DNA of 64,000 bases. It comes from Spirulina major PCC 6313. Its GTDB lineage: Bacteria; Cyanobacteriota; Cyanobacteriia; Cyanobacteriales; Spirulinaceae. Shown here piece after piece: positions 59,057 to 64,000 of the stretch. The position numbers were made by a program, and so were the translations under genes. The notes under the pieces are model-generated. The model made no database searches and had not been told where the DNA came from. It saw only the letters and a program-made list of their open reading frames with translations. Within the stretch, counting starts at the first letter, position 1, and each line of letters begins with the position of its first letter. The stretch covers positions 3,128,771 through 3,192,770 of the forward strand of contig NZ_KV878783.1 in NCBI RefSeq assembly GCF_001890765.1, given 5' to 3'.

Positions 59057-62000
59057 CCGGCGGATGGGGGCGGGAATTGTCCTAAGGTGATTAAGGCGCG
59101 AACCACTGCAAGCCGCAACGCTGCGTCCGGATTTTTGAGGCTATGGATCAGGTGTTGGGAGGCGTGGGGATGTTTGAGGCGGGTCAAGATGTCGATGGTG
59201 GCAAAACGGACGCTGGTTTGGGCATGGTGCAGACCGAGGGCGATCGCATCAATATAGTCTTGAAATTCGGCGCGATCGCGGCCAGGGTGGGCATGGGTGA
59301 GGGCCGAGCAGCAGGCTTCTCGATGGCGGGGCTGGGCGGTGAGGTCTAGGAGAGTGGCGATCGCCGTGGGTGTGCCAATCTGTACCAAAGACTGCATCGC
59401 CGCCTGAATCAGGGCCGCATCCGACGTGGTGGTCACCAACCAATCCAAAACCCCCGTGGCTTCGGGGCCGCCCCGACTGCGCAGGGCATGGATCGCCGCC
59501 AAACAGCGACTGGGGGGCCCACGGTGGATCACACTCAGCAACGGAGCGATCGCGCCTGGATCGGGCAATTGTCCCAAGGTAGCGATCGCCTCTCGGGCCA
59601 CATCATCCATTGGATGCACCGTCAAATCCGTTAACACCGGGATCGCCTCAGCCGGGTTAAAGATGCCCAGCAGCCCCACCGCCCCCCCTTGAACCTGGGA
59701 ATGCGCATCCGTGCGCACCACCGCCAGCACCCGATCCCACAGGGTCGAAATCTCCGCCATCGTCAACAGGGGGGCGAGTTTACCGATCGCTTGGGTCGCG
59801 TGATACCGCGTCTGGGGGTCAGGGTCGTGCAGTCCGGTCATCAACAGCGGCAGGATAGCGGGATCATCCAATTCCCCCAGGGCACACACCGCCGCCGCAC
59901 GGATCGAGGGAGCTGGATCATGGAGCGCAGCGGTCAACGCCGGCAACACCGCAATCGCCTCACAATAGGGCAGATGCAGGATCGCCGCGCGACGAACCGT
60001 TAGATCAGGGTCTTGGGTGGCCCCGAAGAGAGCATGCTGACAGTCCGGAAAGGCAAAGTAGCCAGCAATCTGGACCGCCGCTTCGCGCACCACCGGATTC
60101 GGGTTGGCAAAGCGGGGTAACAGGGCCGTGGCTAGGTTGGAATGGCCCAGGGAATTCAACGCCGTGATTGCCCCCAGGCGCACCGCCCCATGTTCATGGC
60201 CGAGGAGATCGAGGAGGGCGTTGAAGGCGATGCGATCGCCAATCTGGGCCAGGGCCATCGTTACCGCCATCACCAAATCCGTCTCCCCCGTCAGCAAAGG
60301 CAACAACACCGGCACAGCGGGCTGATAGCCCATTTGCCCCAACAGAGTCACCGCGACACAGCGAGTTTCCAGAGTCCAGGTATCGAGATGCTCCACCAAC
60401 AAGGGCCCTAAATGCTGGCCCCGCTGCCGAATCGCCGCCACCACCAGGGTGCGAGTCTGGGATCGGGGCAACAGCGTCACCAACAGTCGGTCAATCTCTT
60501 CCCCCGGCAACCACCCCAAGAGGCGCGTCACCGCCATTAACGTCTCCCCCTGCACCCGTTGGGCCGCCGCGATTAAATTGGCACGCCCCACACTATTCAG
60601 GGTGGTCACGGTCAATTCAATAATGTAGTCCCCCTCGTCGTAATGGGCTTGATAGCGGTGATAGATTTTCTCAATGGCCAGTGCCACCTCCTCCACGGCA
60701 GAACTTTCGTCCCGATTCAGACAGCGCACCAAGGGCCGCATCACCAAACTATCGCCAAAATTCCCCAGGGCATTGACCACCGGCCCCAACAGCAGCGGCA
60801 GTTGGAGGAGGGGTGTTAGGTAGGGGGCAACGCTGGGGTCACCAATGCGGTTTAAGGCTTCGAGGGCGGGGAATGCGAGAAAAAAGTCCTCAGTGACGGC
60901 AATGTCCGTGAGGGCATCCACGGCGAGGGGATCGGCTAGCTGGCCGAGGGCTTCAATGGTGTGGTAGCGAACATTGAGATCGGGATCATCCAAGCAGCCC
61001 AGGAGCGGGTCAACTGCCCGTTGATCGCCCCGTTCCCCCAGGGCCAAGGCCGTGTAGATGCGCACATTGGGGTCGCGATCGCTTAAACAGGGAATCAGCA
61101 GCGGCACCGGATCAAGCTGGCCCAGGGTCAAAATTTGCAGGATGCTATTGAGCAGATTGGGGTTGTGGTGATGGCGGCGGAGGAGGTGAATCAATTCCGG
61201 CAGTAGGTCTGGGTCTTGATGGAGGGCCACCTGATCGACAGCTTCTTGGCGGATTTGCCAATTGAGGGTTTTGTGCAAGAGGGACAGTAAGGGCTGGTGG
61301 AGGGAGGTTGCCACTGAGTTGGAGCGGGAGAAGGGGGTGTGACCGGCTAACTGACAGAGGGTGATGAGGGTTTGGAGAGCCGGAAAGGCCAGGAAAAAGT
61401 TATCGGCGGTGGCCAGAGCCATCAGCGCCGGCATCGCCTCCACGGCCTGGAGGTGGCCGAGGGCTTCGATGGCGTGGTAGCACACATTGACATCGTCGTC
61501 CTTTAAACGGGCGATCACAGGGGCGATCGCCCGCGCATCCCCCCGTTCCCCCAGGGCCAGCACACTGTACATCCGCACCTCTGGATCGGTATCCTCCAAA
61601 CCCACCAGCAGCGCCGGTAAGGGGTCTACCTCACTGGCTACCAACGTCTGGAGAATGGTATTGAGGAGATTCGGATTGTGGTGTTCGCGGCGCATCAAGT
61701 CCACCAGTTGCGTGGTGAGGTCGGGGAGATGTTCGGCGCGGGCGGTGGGTAAACAGGGGGGCGAGGCAGAGGGGAAGTGCAGCGCGATCGCCCCTCGGAT
61801 TTCCATCGGGGTGGGAACGGTGATTAGGGTGATGATTGTCCCGACAATCTGGCGGCAGTGGTAGAGGGGCGCGATCGTCACCCGTTGGGGCATGGGGAGC
61901 TGATGGAAAGAGGGAGACGCAGCAAAACAGGGAATCAAATACGGATGCTCGACAGGGTTAAGCACCAGGGTTATGCCCAGCGTCAGCACCCGTTGAAAGT

Positions 62001-62136
62001 CCGTGGCCAGGTGACGCACCTCCCAATCGGGGATCAACTCCGGCAGGGGGCAGCCCTGGCCAACAGTCCAATGGGGGAGCGTGGTCTCCCAGGCCTGAAT
62101 CGTGAGCGCTGTATCTGTGGTTAAAACCGTAATCAT
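58990..62136 (-). CDS. Giant HEAT-repeat protein of the chemotaxis operon
   Basis: A 1048-residue protein. The first 115 residues form a separate domain (WTVGQGCPLPELIPDWEVRHLA, then FQRVLTLGITLVLNP, IAPLYHCRQIVGTIITL) with GAF-like character. The rest is HEAT/PBS-lyase repeats (DPEVRMYSVLALGERGD, DPNVRIYTALALGERGD, HDPAPSIRAAAVCALGELDDP, DPDPQTRYHATQAIGKL). A block of about 110 residues is duplicated: NPNLLNTILQTLV to FLAFPALQTL at about 153-256, and NPNLLNSILQILT to FLAFPALEAL at about 324-427, a shift of 171 residues. The duplicated gene segment is very similar at protein level. It sits between the MCP gene and cheR, so it may act as a scaffold or input protein of this chemosensory system. 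No family-based function is known to me. Confidence 0.8.
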   Translation of the reverse strand: MITVLTTDTALTIQAWETTLPHWTVGQGCPLPELIPDWEVRHLATDFQRVLTLGITLVLNPVEHPYLIPCFAASPSFHQLPMPQRVTIAPLYHCRQIVGTIITLITVPTPMEIRGAIALHFPSASPPCLPTARAEHLPDLTTQLVDLMRREHHNPNLLNTILQTLVASEVDPLPALLVGLEDTDPEVRMYSVLALGERGDARAIAPVIARLKDDDVNVCYHAIEALGHLQAVEAMPALMALATADNFFLAFPALQTLITLCQLAGHTPFSRSNSVATSLHQPLLSLLHKTLNWQIRQEAVDQVALHQDPDLLPELIHLLRRHHHNPNLLNSILQILTLGQLDPVPLLIPCLSDRDPNVRIYTALALGERGDQRAVDPLLGCLDDPDLNVRYHTIEALGQLADPLAVDALTDIAVTEDFFLAFPALEALNRIGDPSVAPYLTPLLQLPLLLGPVVNALGNFGDSLVMRPLVRCLNRDESSAVEEVALAIEKIYHRYQAHYDEGDYIIELTVTTLNSVGRANLIAAAQRVQGETLMAVTRLLGWLPGEEIDRLLVTLLPRSQTRTLVVAAIRQRGQHLGPLLVEHLDTWTLETRCVAVTLLGQMGYQPAVPVLLPLLTGETDLVMAVTMALAQIGDRIAFNALLDLLGHEHGAVRLGAITALNSLGHSNLATALLPRFANPNPVVREAAVQIAGYFAFPDCQHALFGATQDPDLTVRRAAILHLPYCEAIAVLPALTAALHDPAPSIRAAAVCALGELDDPAILPLLMTGLHDPDPQTRYHATQAIGKLAPLLTMAEISTLWDRVLAVVRTDAHSQVQGGAVGLLGIFNPAEAIPVLTDLTVHPMDDVAREAIATLGQLPDPGAIAPLLSVIHRGPPSRCLAAIHALRSRGGPEATGVLDWLVTTTSDAALIQAAMQSLVQIGTPTAIATLLDLTAQPRHREACCSALTHAHPGRDRAEFQDYIDAIALGLHHAQTSVRFATIDILTRLKHPHASQHLIHSLKNPDAALRLAVVRALITLGQFPPPSAGCHLSQDPSLRIRQTVQTHLRH

Positions 62137-62184
62137 GTCTTGTCCTGAATTGCTATCTCAAATGATCGGGGAAGCCGGGCCGCC

Positions 62185-64000
62185 TCAACCCTGGCAGGAA
62201 TTGAGTTGCCCTTGCAGGTCTGCCGTGGTCTGGTGGGTGGCCTGGATGATGCGGTGTCTCTGGATCATGCCGGTTTGGATGGTGTCGAGGGCGGTGCGCA
62301 GCGATCGCCATGCCTGGGCCTGCTCCCGGTTGTGATGGGAAATCTGTTGAATTTGCTGGGCGATCTTGACGATCGCCGCACTCATTTCCTGTACCGTGCG
62401 CGTTTGTTCGGCGATCGCCTTCGCCCCTTGGTTCGATTGCAGGCGAATCGTCTCCACCGCTTGGGTAATCTGCTCCGCAGCACTGCTTTGGTTTGCCATG
62501 GCTTGGGTCACCTGTTGAATTAAATGGGTGAGGCGGGTGGCGGACTGGCTCACCTGCTGACTAGCGGTGGACTGTTCCGTCACGGCCCGCATCGTCGCGA
62601 TCGCCACGGTGCGCACCGTGGCGATCGCCTGTTGAATCTGCATCGCCCCCTGTCGCTGCTCCTCCATCGCCTGCCGCACCTGATTCGCCAACTCCGCCGT
62701 TCCCCGCGCCGACTTCATCACCCCCCGCGCCGTTTGGGACTGTTCCTCCATCGCCCGATTCACCTCCTGAGCCAACTGCCGCATCTGCACCGCATCCCGC
62801 AGGGTTTGTTGGGTCGTCCTCGCCTGGTTCGTCATCGCCTCAGACACAGTATTCGCCTGCACCGCCGTCGTATTAATGCCATCCAACGTCCGTTGCACCG
62901 CCACCAACTGTTCCGCCGTCGCTTGGGTAATCTGTTTGACTAAGCCCGTCGTTTCCTCCACGCCGCCCAGAATTTTCTGCAACGCCATCAAACCATTTTC
63001 CCCCAAGCGACTACTCTCGGTGGCCACCTGTACCCCCTCTTTGGAGGTGCTCACCGCTTCCGTCACCACCCGCTGCAACCCCTGAATAATCGTGCTAATA
63101 TCCGCCGTCGCCTCGGCCGCCCGATCCGATAAACTGCGAATTTCCGTCGCGACCACCGCAAAGCCGCGCCCCGCCTCCCCCGCCCGTGCTGCCTCAATCG
63201 AAGCATTGAGCGAGAGCAGATTCGTCCGCTCCGCAATCAGGTTAATCGTATCGACAATGGAGCCAATTTCCGTCATCCGCTGCCCCACGTCCTCAATGAC
63301 CGTTGCCGTTTCCACCATGGAGTGCCGCACCCGTCCCAAGCCGTGGATGGTCTGCTCCACCGTTTGCCCCCCTAATTCGGCCTCTTGGGCGACCCGGCGC
63401 GTGGTTGTGCTCGCTTGCTCGGTGAGGGCGGCCACCGATCGCAGGGAGCGATCGAGTTCTTCCGCACTGATGGCGGCATCCTGAGCCGCGATCGTGATGT
63501 GTTGGGTATTGGCGGCCACCCCCTGCACCGACGCATCCATCTCATTCATGGCACTCACCACCCCTTCGACACTGCCGGTTAAATGCTCGGAGGTGGCGGA
63601 CACTTCTTCAATGGAGGCGGCCATTTCGTTGATCGAGGTGGTGGTGATGGCGGCGGCTTCGCTGAGACTATCGGCGGTGGTGGTGACGCTCTGGATCGAA
63701 TGGCTCATCTCTTCGGTGGAGGCGGCGATTTGATCAATGGAGGTGGCGAGGGTTTCGGTGTCCTGGCTGATGCTTTGCACCGAGGCGGCGATTTGGGTGA
63801 CGGAGGTGGTGGTTTGGGTGGCAGTGGTGGCCATTTCGGTGGCGGTTCTGGCCACTTGGTGGATCGAGGCGGTGGTGTTTTGGATCGCGGTGGCGGTTTG
63901 CTGGACTTCGGTGGCGAGGCGATCGCTACTGTCGGACACTTCTTCGAGGGAGGCGGACATCTCATTCCCCGCCGACACTAGCTCTTCGGTGAAAACCGCC
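62185..64000 (-). CDS. Methyl-accepting chemotaxis protein (partial, runs off the window)
   Basis: At least 605 residues of a receptor whose 5' part is to the right of the window: the frame is open to 64000 ([14 protein letters not shown]). All visible sequence is helical signalling domain, starting with long methylation helices ([27 protein letters not shown] type repeats) and containing the conserved hairpin tip [42 protein letters not shown]. Ligand domain and membrane segments are not visible. It is the upstream gene of the operon with HEAT, cheR and cheB (48-base gap to the HEAT gene). CheA and CheW are not in the window. Its C-terminus has no CheR-binding NWETF-like pentapeptide that I can see. 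Confidence 0.9.
   Translation of the reverse strand, partial: AVFTEELVSAGNEMSASLEEVSDSSDRLATEVQQTATAIQNTTASIHQVARTATEMATTATQTTTSVTQIAASVQSISQDTETLATSIDQIAASTEEMSHSIQSVTTTADSLSEAAAITTTSINEMAASIEEVSATSEHLTGSVEGVVSAMNEMDASVQGVAANTQHITIAAQDAAISAEELDRSLRSVAALTEQASTTTRRVAQEAELGGQTVEQTIHGLGRVRHSMVETATVIEDVGQRMTEIGSIVDTINLIAERTNLLSLNASIEAARAGEAGRGFAVVATEIRSLSDRAAEATADISTIIQGLQRVVTEAVSTSKEGVQVATESSRLGENGLMALQKILGGVEETTGLVKQITQATAEQLVAVQRTLDGINTTAVQANTVSEAMTNQARTTQQTLRDAVQMRQLAQEVNRAMEEQSQTARGVMKSARGTAELANQVRQAMEEQRQGAMQIQQAIATVRTVAIATMRAVTEQSTASQQVSQSATRLTHLIQQVTQAMANQSSAAEQITQAVETIRLQSNQGAKAIAEQTRTVQEMSAAIVKIAQQIQQISHHNREQAQAWRSLRTALDTIQTGMIQRHRIIQATHQTTADLQGQLNSCQG

Noticed and set aside
63583-63981. 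Gly-rich ORFs opposite the MCP gene
   Set aside because: Antisense shadows of the Ala/Ser/Thr-rich MCP helices.
1-64000. CRISPR-Cas, integrated prophage or rRNA operon
   Set aside because: No regularly spaced direct repeats, cas genes, phage structural genes or rRNA-like sequence was recognised.

Overview
The window is cyanobacterial chromosome. GCGATCGC-type (HIP1) octamers are scattered throughout, and several genes are typical of cyanobacteria: ggpS (glucosylglycerol-phosphate synthase), the Rubisco chaperone raf1, a DUF2854 gene, a DUF928 gene, CHASE2/GGDEF-free adenylate cyclase, hybrid kinases and multidomain Ser/Thr kinases. The combination of ggpS with treZ-treY suggests a salt- or desiccation-tolerant, possibly brackish or marine strain. 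I cannot name the genus from sequence alone.

Layout. 1-6.2 kb: end of a RibD-C reductase gene (cut by the window edge), rimM, ggpS, an adenosine-deaminase-like gene and a secreted TPR-CHAT protein. 6.3-9.1 kb: a wrecked toxin-antitoxin module. A Panacea-type antitoxin gene is split by a 1518-bp IS66-family element with an 8-bp target duplication. The downstream PemK/MazF-like toxin gene carries a 201-bp MITE with the same termini and its own 8-bp duplication, plus an in-frame TGA. 9.3-11.7 kb: nudix hydrolase, folK and an AEC transporter. 12.2-13.7 kb: a second, frameshifted copy of the IS66 element. 13.8-19.1 kb: a three-gene phosphorelay. 19.3-24.8 kb: rarA fragment, mnmG, a small HNH cassette, a PD-(D/E)XK-like protein and raf1. 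25-36 kb: DUF2854, a kinase-WD40 protein, a response regulator, a GDP-mannose pyrophosphorylase, an LCP protein, a lumenal pentapeptide protein, a CHASE2 cyclase and DUF928. 36-48 kb: VOC, GNAT, GH57, a Ser/Thr kinase, Uma2, treY, treZ, a kinase-like orphan and a DUF985 cupin. 48.3-54.3 kb: sulfotransferase, htpG and a NACHT-HEAT STAND protein. 57-64 kb: a chemotaxis-type operon read leftwards in the order MCP, giant HEAT protein, cheR, cheB.

The most striking locus is 54.5-57.0 kb. Two tandem tRNA-like RNAs, each with a 7-bp acceptor stem, a D-arm and a T-arm but with the anticodon arm replaced by a 70-nt structured insert, lie directly upstream of a Ro60 (TROVE-vWA) gene. This matches the logic of bacterial Ro60 with tRNA-mimicking Y RNAs. 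The linear, tandem, acceptor-closed architecture looks unusual. Four copies of a 65-bp palindromic repeat separate the RNAs from ro60, and an IS200/IS605-like structured remnant follows it.

All functions are read from motifs and remembered families; no database search or folding program was run. Start codons are predictions. RNA pairings were found by eye.
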